A stretch of DNA of 64,000 bases from Siphonodentalium dalli (taxonomy: Eukaryota > Mollusca > Scaphopoda > Gadilida > Siphonodentaliidae), in NCBI GenBank assembly GCA_032622095.1, contig CP136066.1, forward strand, positions 99,343,319-99,407,318, read 5' to 3'. The position numbers and the translations under genes were made by a program. This document shows positions 31,788-44,585 of this stretch, piece after piece; position 1 is the stretch's first letter, and each line of letters starts with the position of its first letter. The notes under the pieces were generated by a model. The model saw only the letters and a program-made list of their open reading frames with translations, searched no databases and had not been told where the DNA came from.

Positions 31788-32480
31788 CAGAGTTCGTGCT
31801 GGACCAAAATTTTCTTTTGGCAAACAAAATTTTTGCTAAATTTCAAAAATATTTGACAAATTTATTTGATGGTATACTTAGGGAAATTGAAGGAAATTCT
31901 CGTTATCCACAGACAAAGGTAAAATGTGCTAGTAAAGCAAGAAAATATTATTAATAAATATCAAAGTAGCAATAAATAGAAGAAAGACACTGGAAGCACA
32001 GCAGTTTTCAGTCTAGGTCAGTTTTGGACTGTCGTGTGCATCGCTTCACCATGTAGTCGTTTTAAACAAAAATATGTGAATAACAATGATACCATAATAT
32101 CAATGGAAACATACGAGTAACTGCAGAAATCGCTGTGCTGCAGAAAATGCAGTTGCAACAGAAAAACATGCGGCAACACCGTGTGGAACCATTTTGTGAA
32201 AACTAAAGAAAATCACATGTAACTTTTGATATATCACAACTAACCACACAAGTTGATATATTTCTTGATCGGATTTCCATTTGAAAGTCGGCACACATAT
32301 AGCGAATAACCCACTTTCGATTATGTTTTATCACATGCCATAATTAAAAACCCAGATGTTTTATCACATGCCATAATTAAAAACCCACTTGCCAAAATGT
32401 TTTCCAAATTAATTTTTGTTTTGCCAATTGAAAATATTTTTTGCCATTGGCAATTTTGGCAAGGGGCAGAACGAACCCTG
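31788..32480. mobile_element. hAT-like element, complete, 8-bp target duplication
   Basis: CTTGATAG is duplicated at 31780-31787 and 32481-32488. Ends CAGAGTTCGTGCTGG and GCAGAACGAACCCTG. A tandem 'TGTTTTATCACATGCCATAA' duplication lies near its right end. No transposase. Confidence 0.9.
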
Positions 32481-32858
32481 CTTGATAGCCACACATACAT
32501 TTTTTTCAACTACTTGATAGCAACATAAATTTGTAGACACACAATTATTTTAGCCACATAACTCAGTACCCCACATAACTATACCCATTTGTTGGTATGT
32601 ACGTGCGTTGGTCCATAAAAAAATTCAGTTGGCACACACTGCAGGTCACATCTCTCATCCGATCATCACCAAACTCTTTTCAATGGAGATATTTTTTTAT
32701 TTAATTAGCCCTCGGGTGACGAAATAGAGTGCACTACCACGTTGGTATATTGTACAGAGGTACATCATCTTAATGGGCCAATTTGAAACGGGAACAGTGG
32801 TTTTGAATTGATTCCATTAAAATAATTTGTGTCCACTCTCCTGAACCATAATTATTAA

Positions 32859-33061
32859 CCTATTCTTTACCAAAATAGATTCTCCTGTCAGTTATAGAAG
32901 TATACATTGGAATGGTATGTTCTTCAACTGGAGGGATGTTCAGGAAATATAAGCGGATGACAGACATTATGATGAACATATAATAAAAGGGCAGACTTAT
33001 CTGAACATTTTCCTAAGCCGGGAACTATGCATCAATGACTAGTATTTAGTAAAGATAAGAG
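32859..33061 (+). mobile_element. TTAA-flanked 'ATTCTCC' repeat, abutting the next MITE
   Basis: TTAA at 32855-32858 and 33062-33065; the right TTAA is shared with the element at 33066-33308. It carries the AGATTCTCCTGTCAGTTATA block of its family. Confidence 0.65.
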
Positions 33062-33065
33062 TTAA

Positions 33066-33308
33066 CCCTTTCATGGTGGGAGCTGCGCTGGTGCAGCATT
33101 GAAGACCCTGTGCCAGTGCATTCTCTTATATATGCGAGTCTCCCATAGGGAGCCTTTCATATATAAGAGAATGCACTGGCTTACAAGGTTATGGTAAATA
33201 TTGTTAGGCCATTGCATTATCTTATAGCACCTTGTAGAAGACTCGCATATATAAGAGAATGCATTGGCACATGGTTTTCGCAAAAATTTAGGAAGCTCCA
33301 GTCATGAA
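33066..33308 (+). mobile_element. TTAA-flanked MITE with TATATAAG palindromes
   Basis: CCCTTTCATGGTGG...CCAGTCATGAA, then TTAA. The second palindrome is damaged on its left arm. Confidence 0.83.
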
Positions 33309-33571
33309 TTAATATGGGTAGACATGTGAATTAATTCTTTTATATTCACTAAACTGCGTAAGCCACACCAATAGCTTCAGCTTGGTTTGCGAACATTTGA
33401 GAGGAACAAATTTTTTATCCAGATTTATCTCAATATATTGTCTAAAAGAAACTCCCTTAATTATGTTTAATTATTTTTATATTGATTCAGCTGAATTTAA
33501 TATCAATAAAAGCTTGGACAAAATTGTGTTGATAGGATGGACAGATGGATGGACGGACAAGCTGATTCCAG

Positions 33572-33621
33572 TATACCCCCCCCCCCCCCCACAACTCATT
33601 GCTAGGGGGGGGGGGGTATAA
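33572..33621. repeat. Poly-C/poly-G inverted repeat
   Basis: TATA followed by about 14 C, then ACAACTCATTGCTA, then about 13 G and TATA. The two homopolymers can pair as a hairpin stem. Confidence 0.8.
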
Positions 33622-33889
33622 TTAATATATTGGATATTTATCAAAGGGACCAAAGCATTCTAATTGGGTTCATGCAAAATAACATTATTTTTTATAAAAG
33701 TCTGTAAAGTAACTATCATCAACAAGTACATGTACATGTAGACATAGATCAACTTTGTTCTTATTTTCATTATTAATAATTCTCCAATAACGAGATTTTG
33801 CATATTGAAACCATTGTCATGTAAATATTACTGTTACAGTAGCATTACCAATCTAACTCCATTATCTGAGCATTCACAATCAAAGTCCA

Positions 33890-36800
33890 ATTAGACTGGT
33901 AAAAGTCTGGTATACCAGACTCTACTCTTGTAAAAATATGGTCAAGTCCATGTAAAAAGGACATACACTCTTGTAAATTCCAAGTAAAACCCATGTTAAT
34001 CAGAACATATACTCTAGTAAATTCTTGATGGATGTCACGGTCTAACAGATTATATCTGGTAAAACCCTGGTAAAGAATGATATACTCTGGTAAAAGCCCA
34101 TGTAATTAAAAGGACATACCCTTGTAAATTCCAAGTAAAGGAATGATGTAACCCACTTTACTTTCGTAAAATGCTGGTGAAACAGGACATACATGGGTAA
34201 AACCCATGTAAATCAGAACATACTTTACTAAATTATTGATGGAGTCATGGTGTAACACATTACACTCTGGTAAAACCCTAGTCAAAAGGGATATACTCTG
34301 GTACCACCTCTTTAAAATCACTTCTTCTGGTAAATAACGCTCTTTAAATTGTTCTATTTTTTTTTCATTTCTGAACATCTCTGTTATTTAGTCGATATAG
34401 ATTTCTTTGGGGGGGGGATACTCTTTAAAAAAATGCTTTTCTTCAAAAGTCGTCAGTTACTTCAAAACCTGGCGGTACAACCATAGTGCTTTTTATATGG
34501 GTTGGTTCCAGCCAGAGATGGATTTTGTGACTAACTGAGTTCTACATTCCCTTGGTATTAATGGTATGTGGCAGCTGACAACACACCATGTGATTTCGAA
34601 TGAGGTGAAGTAATACCATAGAATAATATACAAGTAATACAAGGGAATGATAGTATGAATCTTAGTCTTATTTCTAGATTAAAGTCTGGTATGTTGGAGC
34701 AGTTCAGACTTGAATTAAGTCTACTCTTACACACTGATCCCACACAATGTATTTTAACCAAGGGACAAGAATTTAGGTAGATTTGGTTGTGCTTATTGCT
34801 TTTTTGGGTATATTTAAGTACAAAATGGAAAAAACTTTGCAAGGTGGAGTCCAATCGATCTAAAAATTGGTGGTACGTACATAGGCTCCCATGATGGTTG
34901 ACGTTTTGTATGTAATGGCAATACACCTGGATTTATCAGAGTATAATGTGGGGAACACCATGTCTTTATTTGGCATTTACAAGGGTATGTCCTTTTTATG
35001 TGTGCCCATACCATCGGAACCAAATTTGGTATGTGAGTTTCTCAGCCCAAAATACAGATAGAGTTCGAAAATGGGTTTGATCTGAGTTTTTTTTATGGAG
35101 TTATGGCTCCTTTTCGACTTAAAATTCACGGATGCTATGATAACTAAAAAAAAAATTATTTGATCAGAACCAAATTTGGTATGTTAGTTTCTCAGTCCAA
35201 AATACAGATCAAGTTCGAATATGGGTTTGATCCGATTTATGTAAAAGGAGTTATGACCCTTTTTTCGAGAAAACAATTCAAAAAAAAAAAAATTTGATTT
35301 TTTTAGATTGAACTCCTTGCTTAATTTAACAAAAAAAATTTATTTATTTTTATAATAAAAAAAAAAATTAAATAATAAAAAACAAAAAATTGTCATTAAC
35401 ACTTTCATTTGTTTTAGTTTTATACCATTAATTAGGTGTGATGTCCTGTTTTGAAGATATGAAGATTTTATTGCAATAGTTACATGTAATATAATGATAT
35501 CAATAAATTATCATATGAACATCCAATATCCAGAGTATATGAGAGTACATTTTATAAATGGTGTCATTCCAAGTGAAATCTTGTTATTAATTGAGTGATG
35601 ACATAATTAAGGTACAGAGCTGTCGGGTTTGGTTAGATGAAGTCATAAGATAAACAACAATTGTGGCTGGCTAATTGTTTATCTTATCTGTCAAATTTGA
35701 TTATTTGATTAATGGCAGCATGAGTCCTGTTTCTCCTATTTTTGAAATTTCATTACAGGGTGTGATATGGGACCCTCACCTATATCAGTGTCTTCTATAA
35801 TCCATCGATCTGCTTAGAAAATAATTAACCCTTTCCAAATTCCCATAGACACATGCTATAATGTACATGGACTCTTCCTCATATCTCTTATATATGGTTA
35901 TCTTTGCACACTATTCACTTCTATCATTTTTGATATTGACTGATTAATTGATTTTTGAAAAATGTGTTAACCCTTCAGACACATACTTTATTTTAAAAAA
36001 AATGGCTGATAGCCAATATGATTGATCTATGCATGGGTTACAGGCAGATAAATCTATATGACTATTGCAGGTGATGCCTTGTTTTGAAAATCAAGATGGT
36101 AGATGTTGTTGATATTTTCAGGAACCTTATTTTCCCCTTTTGATCATATTGTGATAGTTGATTGAATTTTAGGGGCCACAGAGAGCTTAGAAGATTAACA
36201 TTGAAGGTTATTGATTTAAGTGTGAAACCATTTTATCGAGGTCTACTTACTTTCTTTTATATGAACTATGGTAATCTGTTTCGATTTAGGGGTCATATAT
36301 AGGGACCAGCATCCTCATCATATTATGTCTGTATAACATTATATAGATAACACTTTTGTATCGTATAAACTACATATATTTTTGAAAACCATACACCCCT
36401 GTTATGAAACACTTAATCTTGCATGTACATGACAATATAAGCATCCCTTATTTAACACACAGGTCAGATCTGATCTTATTTGTCCATGTTTGATAAACAA
36501 ATAACAACTGGGGAGAATGGGGGGAGGTGTAATTAAAGTACAATCTAAATATGAGATGGAATCCCATATATGTATGTTGTTTTAAGCAGTCCGGCTTGTC
36601 AACAAATTACAATTTCTCTTTAGAAGTGAATGATTTTTGAATATCGGGCAAGTAAAAAGTTGCAGAGATAACGGTTTATCACTTTTGCTTCCAATGAGTT
36701 AACTTTAACTCCTAAACATATCCTCCGAAATCACTAAACCGTTGGATCTCACAGTGAGAGGTCCTTGGGTGAATAGGGACATAGTTATGAGATTTAAAAC

Positions 36801-37590
36801 TACTCCTCACGCTCCCCAAATATTTTAACCCCTTCTTAAGACAAATTATTTGAGCTTTTGATTTCAAGTTGGGTACTGATATATGGATTCCTGTGATCAT
36901 ATCTTTGACAAATTATCAGTTATAGCTAATTGCTATCATCAAGGTATGGGTTAAACATATGCCGATCATGATCGGCCTCTCGTTTACATGGGCTTTACCA
37001 GAATATATAATTTTTACATGACTTTACCTTATTTTACTGGAGTAGAGCCTGGTATACCATGCTTTACATGGCTTTTATCACATTGTTTTTACAAGGGCAT
37101 GAACGATAATTCTATTTCGCAATAGCATATTATGCAGTTGAGGTGTTTTCTGACTCTTTTGTGAGAAGAAAATCATATTATGTCAGTGGAAGACAACTGT
37201 GCCTGGTTTCATACTCAAAAGTTAACATAAAGGGGCAATAATATTGTTAAAAATAAGTCAGCTAAGTCCAGAAAAGTTTAACCCCTTATGTAATCACTTG
37301 TGTCATTCATATGGCCTCAAATATGTTGTCTCAAATTTTAACATGGTAAATTACCTTAATATTGATGTAAACTACTCTGGTATAATTACTCTAGTGCAAA
37401 CATACTATGGTAAAATACATGGGTGGGCTAATTTCACTGGAGTAAATATATGGATGGGTCTACATGTGTGCATATAATATGGTGACGATTCAATAGACAA
37501 ATTTGACCAGAAACACTCTGGTAAAATTACATCATATTACCTATTCAAATCACCACGATAAATACCACGGTGTAATCATCATGGTTTATA
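33890..37590. repeat. Region bounded by inverted CTGGTAAAA-rich arms
   Basis: 33890-34350 is crowded with CTGGTAAAA, TGGTATACCAGAC and CATGTAAA words. 36980-37590 carries the complements (TTTTACTGGAG, GGTATACCATGCTTTACATG). Between them is AT-rich sequence with a GTTATGGCTCC-type repeat at 34985-35310. It may be one large transposon with repetitive sub-terminal arms; exact ends were not resolved and no transposase was recognised. Confidence 0.4.
34985..35310 (+). repeat. 'CCAAATTTGGTATGTGAGTT' repeat, two units
   Basis: Two tandem units of about 140 bp carry GGAACCAAATTTGGTATGTG, CAAAATACAGAT, TTTGATC and GAGTTATG..CC. It is related to the 5972-6612 family. Confidence 0.65.
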
Positions 37591-37951
37591 AGGGGACACA
37601 GATAGATAGATATATGAAAGTTTAATCAAAACTTGATGGTTAACATTGGAAAAGGCCAAAGAATAGCATAAATATTCTGAAAATCACATTTAGACCAGGT
37701 TTAGACTAAAATATATGAACTTACAACATGATCAGCGATTTTTGTTGACAAATTGCTGACATTTTAGTTTACATAACAATGGTTTCAACATTTTGTGATT
37801 TGAGAACTATTAACCCTTTCGTGATGGGAGCTGCGCTGGTGGAGCATTAAAGATCCTGTGCCAGTGCATTCTCTTATATATGTGATCCTCGCATATATAA
37901 GAGAATGCACTGGCTTACAATTGGCCTAATTATTGTTAGGCCTATGTATTA

Positions 37952-38883
37952 TCTACTATGTATTTTGAGAACTACGTATATGTGTATATATATATGTGGG
38001 TACTTCATAGAATCGGAAACGGCTGCGCGGATTGAGCTCAAACTTCCTATCTAAGGGTAAAATCCCACGGACACCGTAGTTGTCGCGTTTTGGAGAAGCT
38101 CTGAGCACCCTTTCTCCACTCCCAATCATCAAAATCACTGCGAACGGCACTGCGGTGGTTAATCAAGTGATAATTTAATGAGCGTTGTACATGACGCGTC
38201 GCTATAAAAAGAGCGTTTGTTTACAATTCAACGCAACGTTATCGCTCGAAATATTATGCAGAGAGATATACGGGAACAATATTTTGAGTGCTTTCCTATG
38301 CGGAGAGATTTATTGGAAGTCATAGTACTTTTACAATTGGATCAGACGCAGTTGATTTACAATTCTTTGTCAATAGCTAGACTGCCATTCGTTCCAGTTG
38401 CTTTAGATCAAACAATATTCTGTCGCATTCATATTTCGTCATTTACGAATCCACTGTAATCGACCTATTTTTAGAACGCAACACATGATACCAAATAAAA
38501 TTACGTCGCGTTGGTGATGGGGTTCACGACGGGATTAATTGACTGTCCGCTCTTTGCGGGGACTATTGACCATCTCGTAAGGGTGGACAACCTCTGTCAG
38601 GGGCTGCTCAATGGCCACAGGCAGGTTAAAAAAAATCATACCTCTTTTAGGGACGGGTATCATAATTTCTCTTGATTAAAAAGTCTGTCATTCCTAGGAA
38701 CGGGGAAGTTTAGGACGGGTACCATGAATTAACTCATTGAAAAACAAAGAATGCGTAAAAACATAAATTAAATTTTAAAAACATTAAATTAATATTAAAA
38801 AATTAAAAAATTAAAAATATTAAAAAATCAATTAAAAAAATGTCATGTTTCTGACCAACCACGCGGGCGGGCTAACCTGCTAG
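37952..38883 (+). mobile_element. Helitron, upstream member of a head-to-tail pair
   Basis: It starts TCTACTATGTATTTTGAGAA after host A and ends GGGCTAACCTGCTAG. It carries an 80-codon open frame (38217-38459) that I do not recognise. The 3' hairpin is weak or decayed. Confidence 0.75.
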
Positions 38884-39549
38884 TCTATTATATATTTTGG
38901 AAGATCTGTGTGTCTGTGTGTCTGTCTGTCTGTTCGCGATGGACTCGAAAAACGACCGAACCGATTTCGATGAAACTTGGTATGTGGGGGGTACTTTCGG
39001 TCGTGGAGTGACATGGGCCTGTTAATTTGCCCGTGCGACGTGACCTTGAAATCGGGTAATTTCAAGGTCAAACGCTGGAATATCACGGGATTTCGATGAA
39101 ACTTGGTATGTGGGGTTACCTTCGCCCGGGGAGTGGTATAGGCCTATTAATTACGGGATTTCGAGAAAATTAGTGTCTAGAGATACTTTTGTATGGGGAG
39201 CATCATAAGCCTATTCATTTGCCCATGCGATGTGACCTTGACATCGGGTCAATTCAAGGTCAAATCGTGAAATTTGATGGGATTTCCACGAAATTTTATA
39301 CATAGGGTTACTTTTGTCCACTGAGTGTTTTGGACGGGTCAAATCGTGACCCCGACCTGACCTTGACCTTCAAAATGATCAATTCAAGGTCAAATCGGGT
39401 AAAACCGGATGGATTTCGATGGGTACTTTTGTCGGGTACTTTTGTCTGGGCAGTGTTTTGGACGGGTCAAATCGTTACCCCACCTGACCTTGACCTTCAA
39501 AATGGTCAATTCAAGGTCAAAGCCCGGACGAAGTTGGGTCACCTTCTAG
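38884..39549 (+). mobile_element. Helitron, downstream member of the pair
   Basis: It starts TCTATTATATATTTTGGAAG directly after the CTAG of the first and ends GGGTCACCTTCTAG before host T. It contains four paired 'TGACCTTG...CAAGGTCA' blocks and GAAACTTGGTATGTGGGG. Non-coding. Confidence 0.78.
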
Positions 39550-40238
39550 TCTTATATATATGCAAGACTCCATATGGGAGACTTGCATATATAAGAGAAT
39601 GCATTGGCACAGGGTTTTCACAAAATTTCAGGAAGCTCCAGTCATCAAAGGGTTAATGATGAATATGAGAACAAAATGGATCTATTTTTTCATGTTCTTC
39701 TTGGTGGTGATGTTTTTGGACTTGTATGTTATTTGCACAATTACCCACTTTGCCTTGGGTCCATTTAACTGTGTTCCAAGTTGATTAATGGCATTTTGAC
39801 TGGACAGTCAGAAGGAAAATGTCTCAAGCCCTCACAGTGCTTTGATATTCTTGTTCCATATGTCTAGCCACTTCTCTATTAATCATGACCACTCATGTAT
39901 TAACCATGACTGAAGTTATCACTCAAGCTGACACATATAAGGATGGATGGATTCACCAATTTCTTGGGGGAACAGTTTACAACTAAAGAAATTTAAATAT
40001 ATATAAATTTAATAAACATAGATTTGTATATACATAGCCTCTACAAAAAATAATAATCTTGAAAATGATATGCATAAAAGAAATATGTAAACTTAATAAG
40101 TAATGGCTGGTAATTCAGAGATCATCACAAGATCGATAGGTCATGATACAGTTCTTGTTAAATCAATTGTTTTCAATGGTGTTGAAAAACATGGGCCCTT
40201 GGACAAGGAACTTCAGGTGCACTACTTATTAATTATAA

Positions 40239-40450
40239 CCCTTTCATGATGGGAGCTGTGCTGGTGCAGCATTAAAGATCATGTGCCAGTGCATTCTCTT
40301 ATATATGAGTCTCCCAGAGGGAGCCTCTAATATATAAGAGAATGCACTGGCTTACAAGGTCAAGGTATATTGTTTGGCCAATGCATTCTCTAATATATAT
40401 GCATATGCAAGAGAATGCATTGGCACATGGTTTTCCCAAAATTCAGGATG
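40239..40450 (+). mobile_element. TTAA-type MITE, right end missing
   Basis: CCCTTTCATGATGGGAGCTG to GGCACATGGTTTTCCCAAAA. It carries one good palindrome and one shortened, and loses the family sequence after AAAATTCAGGA. Confidence 0.75.
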
Positions 40451-40561
40451 GAAATGGAAGTGTCAAAGGAGTACCCAATAAGGAGTTGATAAATATCATT
40501 ATGTCATTCCTTAATAATGCACATGCAGCTTGCAAATGGATGGCATCCTCCTTAGAGGATA

Positions 40562-40774
40562 CAGTAATGCCCTAAATAATCGACTCCCTTACCACAGCAG
40601 AATTATGGGTAACTTTTCAGGATTTAGTCGGAAATATGGCTTGTTGCCATTCATCGGAAAGCTCTTAGTGAGAGCTTTCCGATGAATGGCAACAAGCCAT
40701 ATTTCCAACTAAATCCTGAAAAGTTACCCATAATTCTGCTGTGGTTAAGGAGTCGATTATTTAGGGAGTTACTG
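40562..40774. mobile_element. Long-hairpin MITE, copy 6
   Basis: TA-flanked; arms of about 100 bp with only a few mismatches around the centre AAGCTCTTAGTGAGAGCTT. Confidence 0.9.
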
Positions 40775-40779
40775 TATAT

Positions 40780-42090
40780 AATGACAATGGTGTATTATTG
40801 CCCCATTACTGCAGTAAAATGAGTTAATCATATTATTATATATAGTTTATGAACAGGTCTGGCAAATCTCATTTATATCAGAGATACAGAGAGACCTCTC
40901 AGAGAGCTATACTAGCTATAGATATGACAAAAAATAATCTCAGTACTTTCTGCTTATTTTGGTTTACTGCGCATGTTTTCTATGAAAAGAGAATCATTTC
41001 ATGCTGTAATATATACTAGATAAACCAAAATGAGGAAAAAAGACTGCAAGACCATTGTTTGTATACATATGTAGGTTGCTGATTTAACGAGAACCAGATA
41101 CAATGAGCTAACATCACACTCATGCATATATAGGCACACACCGGGATTGCATAGATTATCCTAAATAAAATTTTAACATGACTGGATTTCGAGTTCATAC
41201 AGGATATGGTGACAGAGGGGGCGAGGGTTTGGTGTATATGATATTCTAATAAATTGGAAGACGTATAAAGCCTAAATTTTGAAAAGTAAAGAAACTCTAA
41301 ACTGGGCTTCACTGGCCTATGCCCAACCAACTTTCAGGCTTTCCATGGCTCAGTCACTCTCCCCCAATTTTGGTAAAATTTTTGTAAATTACATGCCTAA
41401 CAACCGCATTAATTCAAAATTTCACACCAAGAATATAGGTTGGTATTGTTCTCGTAGTTTGAGTTTCCAACCTGTAATTAGTTGTTTTCAGACCAGCATA
41501 TATTTTGACAGTAATAGTTTAATTATGAATTCTTCAAATGGGTCTAGCATCTGAGTCATCTAAACAGTTTGATCAAAATTGGATGGAAATAAGATACATG
41601 CAGGACTAATTATTCAAGATCATTCAAAATATTCATGAATATATGTCATGGACAGAATTTGGTAAAAATCGGTTTACGTATCTTCAAGTTATCATTTTTA
41701 CACAGCGACTGATGGAATTCCACCATTATTGATCAAACCACAGGTTGAGTTTTTTCATTACCGCAAAACATCAAGCAATCCGAAAATATCAAACAAAACC
41801 TAACATCAAAGGGCATTGGAAGCAATCAATGTATTATGATGTCAATCTTTAGATTTCATTCATACCAACTCTACATTTTCTCCCATAATGTCAAACAGAT
41901 GACTTGTTTTGTAATAAGTGAAGGCTGCACAGCATATATTCATGACCAGAATGTCCATATACGATGCATATACATGTTAAAAATAATTAATACCACCTCG
42001 TGAATAAATTCCAGTGAAAATGCTTCTCTAGGAACTTATTTGATCTTCTCAGGTGAAATGAAATGGAATGCTTCTGGACGACATTTCAAA
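40780..42090. other. No gene or repeat recognised
   Basis: AT-rich intergenic sequence. Short open frames here have no recognisable domain. Confidence 0.55.
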
Positions 42091-42092
42091 AT

Positions 42093-42462
42093 AGTGAATG
42101 TTCAGATGACCACGATTCAATCGTAAGTGGAGGAATCGGGCCCGACGAGATCGTGGATAGTTTGTTCACACGATTGCGATGTCGTTGTATATTATGATAT
42201 CGTAGGTTGTTCCTAAAGCATGTGATTGACTATCCTACGGTCATTTCCAGCTACGATTTTTACGTACACACGACCGTGATTACGTCGCAAGTGGAGGTAA
42301 CCAAGGATATGCCACGATTTCGCATCTAAAATAAAACAGTGCTTGATATTATTTTTTTACCTACAATTTTGACGTGAGCATGCACAGTCCAACAACTGGT
42401 TACTTCCTACGATGGAAATCTTTCCACTTAAGATTGTATCGTGGTCGTCTGAACGTTCACTT
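42093..42462. mobile_element. MITE with about 38-bp terminal inverted repeats
   Basis: Left AGTGAATGTTCAGATGACCA continuing CGATTCAATCGTAAGTGGA; the right is its near complement (ATCGTGGTCGTCTGAACG). The interior repeats short CACGAT and TCGTAG words. It is a single copy here. Confidence 0.8.
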
Positions 42463-42806
42463 AGACGAGTCGAATCCTGTCTGATGGTCTTTTCCTAGGT
42501 CCTACAATCGAACATTAGCTGACACCCTGAGATACACAATATATAGAACTTCGCAAATAAGCAGTACAAAAAACTATAACATAGTTTACAAACATTTGGA
42601 TGGAAAAAGATAATCTTTATCACTACAACAGCAATTGATAAGCAGTGAAACTAGAGAAACATATGAAATAGGTTTTTATTAAAATTATGAAAATAAACGG
42701 TGGCATTTCTTCCTGTAAAACAGTTTGAATGATGGAAAAGAAGGAGATAGTAAATTTCTGTTTACCATATGGGGAAAACTGTTAAATGAAAGTGTCAATG
42801 ACACTG

Positions 42807-43896
42807 TAGCTCAACCTGGAGAGGAGGTAATTTCATGTGTTACAGTCAATGGAGCGACTAGGAATGTGGACAGTTGAAATTTCTAAGTAATGTTAGATGT
42901 CAACATGAAGAGATATATAAAAAGTTAAATCCTAGATGACTGTTGGTGGCCTTGTATTCCCGATGAATTTGATAGCTCCCATTTAGTGGTCATCCTGAAG
43001 ATCAATATGAAGTTTGGTGATGATCGGATGAGGCATGTGGTCTGTAGGTGAGCTAAAGGATTTAGTCATGCAGAGAGTAAATCCAATATGGCTGCCAGAG
43101 GCCATGTTTTAAAAAAAAATTCAGAAAAATTAGATAACTCCCAACTTGTGGTCATTCCGAAGATCCATGTGAAGTATAGTGATGATCGGACAAGGGACGG
43201 CTTCTGTAGTGTGTACCAAAGGATTTAGTCATACAAAGAGTAAAATCCAAGATGGCAGCTGGCGGCCATGTTCTCCATGAAATTCAGAAATTATATCTCC
43301 CAACTAGTGGTCACCCAAAAGATCCATATGAAGTTTGGTAACGATAGGATCAGGGATGTGGTCTGCAGGGTGTGCCAACGGATTTAATCGTGCAAAGAGT
43401 AAAATACAAGATGGCTACAGACAGCCATGTTTTTCATAGAAAATTGTTCGAATTTGATAGGTCCCTTCTAGATTTGATCATAAACATGCATGTAAATTTT
43501 CAAAACAATTCTCCAATAAATGTGGGTTGCCGGGTGTGCCCATAGATTCAAATATGATATCCAGTGGTGGCCATGTTTTTGGCTGAATGACTCTAAAATG
43601 ACTTGTTCCCATCTGCATGTCAATGTTAACATCCAGGACAAATTTCATGATGATCAGAATAATAGTACTGGATTTTGAAATCCAAGATGGCTGGTGGCAG
43701 CCATGTTTTTTTTGCCAAAATGACTCGTTCCCATTTACATGTCAATGTCAACAGCCATGACAAATTACATAATCATGAGACCAACGGTACGACCTATAGC
43801 CCGTGCTAATGGGAATTGTTGATGGACACATGCACACACGGACAATGGACACCAACCCATGACAATAGCTCAAACTTGACTAGTCAAGTTGAACTA
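42807..43896 (+). mobile_element. AAGATGGC tandem-repeat element, copy 1
   Basis: Ends TAGCTCAACCTGG and CAAGTTGAACTA are inverted. The interior has about six degenerate units with CAAGATGGC...GGCCATGTTTT, CATATGAAGTTTGGTGATGA and CTGTAGGGTGTGC words. Confidence 0.78.
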
Positions 43897-44099
43897 AAAA
43901 TGGGTTCGTAAACCAGGCTATTCAATTCTTTTGCCTTATTTGTGCATTTATGGTACAAACATAAGAAAATAAGCATTAGACAAGCAAGCTGACAACCTTG
44001 TATAAAAGTGAATATAAAAAAACTCTCCCACTATAATATCAATTCATAAAATGAACCCTGTTTTTCTCATATTTTCTCATATTTGTCATGTTCATGTTA

Positions 44100-44270
44100 A
44101 GGAGCGTTTAGACGAACATGTTGTGTTGTGTGTTGGCGTGTTGCATTGAAATTGAAATACAGGCAACACCACTAATAAGGCTTTCATACAGCTGCAATGA
44201 GCCCGTTAAGTTGCATCAATTATGCACACAATGGAGAGATTCTATTTTTCAATGCAACGTAAATGCCAAC
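44100..44270. repeat. Inverted repeat, possible small MITE
   Basis: GTGTTGGCGTGTTGCATTGA and TTTCAATGCAACGTAAATGC...CAACACAT can pair. The ends are not defined. Confidence 0.4.
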
Positions 44271-44372
44271 ACATACCTAATATGGCAATTAAGCAATTAA
44301 CACAAAGCATTTGCCTAAATGCTACTTTTATATTAGGGCAAACACATTGTATTTAAAGATGTATTCAAGATA

Positions 44373-44585
44373 CAGTAATTCCCTAAATAATCAACTCCTT
44401 AACCACAGAAGAATTATGGGTAATTTTTCAGGATTTAGTCGGAAATATGGCTTGTTGCCATTCATCAGAAAGCTCTCAGTGAAACCTTTCCGATGAATGG
44501 CAACAAGCCATATTTCCGACTAAATCCTGAAAAATTACCCATAATTCTGCTGTGGTTAAGGAGTCGATTATTTATGGCATTACTG
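44373..44585. mobile_element. Long-hairpin MITE, copy 7
   Basis: TA-flanked CAGTAATT...CATTACTG; a full-length near-palindrome like the other copies. Confidence 0.88.

Larger units (their letters stand above)
37814..39652 (+). mobile_element. TTAA-flanked MITE split by two Helitrons
   Basis: TTAA at 37810-37813 and 39653-39656; CCCTTTCGTGATGGGAGC on the left and CTCCAGTCATCAAAGGG on the right. The left portion runs to 37951 and the right resumes at 39550 exactly where an uninterrupted copy would continue. The 1598 bp between are the Helitrons. Confidence 0.88.

Noticed and set aside
38217-38459. 80-codon ORF in the first Helitron
   Set aside because: No recognised Rep, helicase or other domain; kept only as an unknown frame, not called as a gene.
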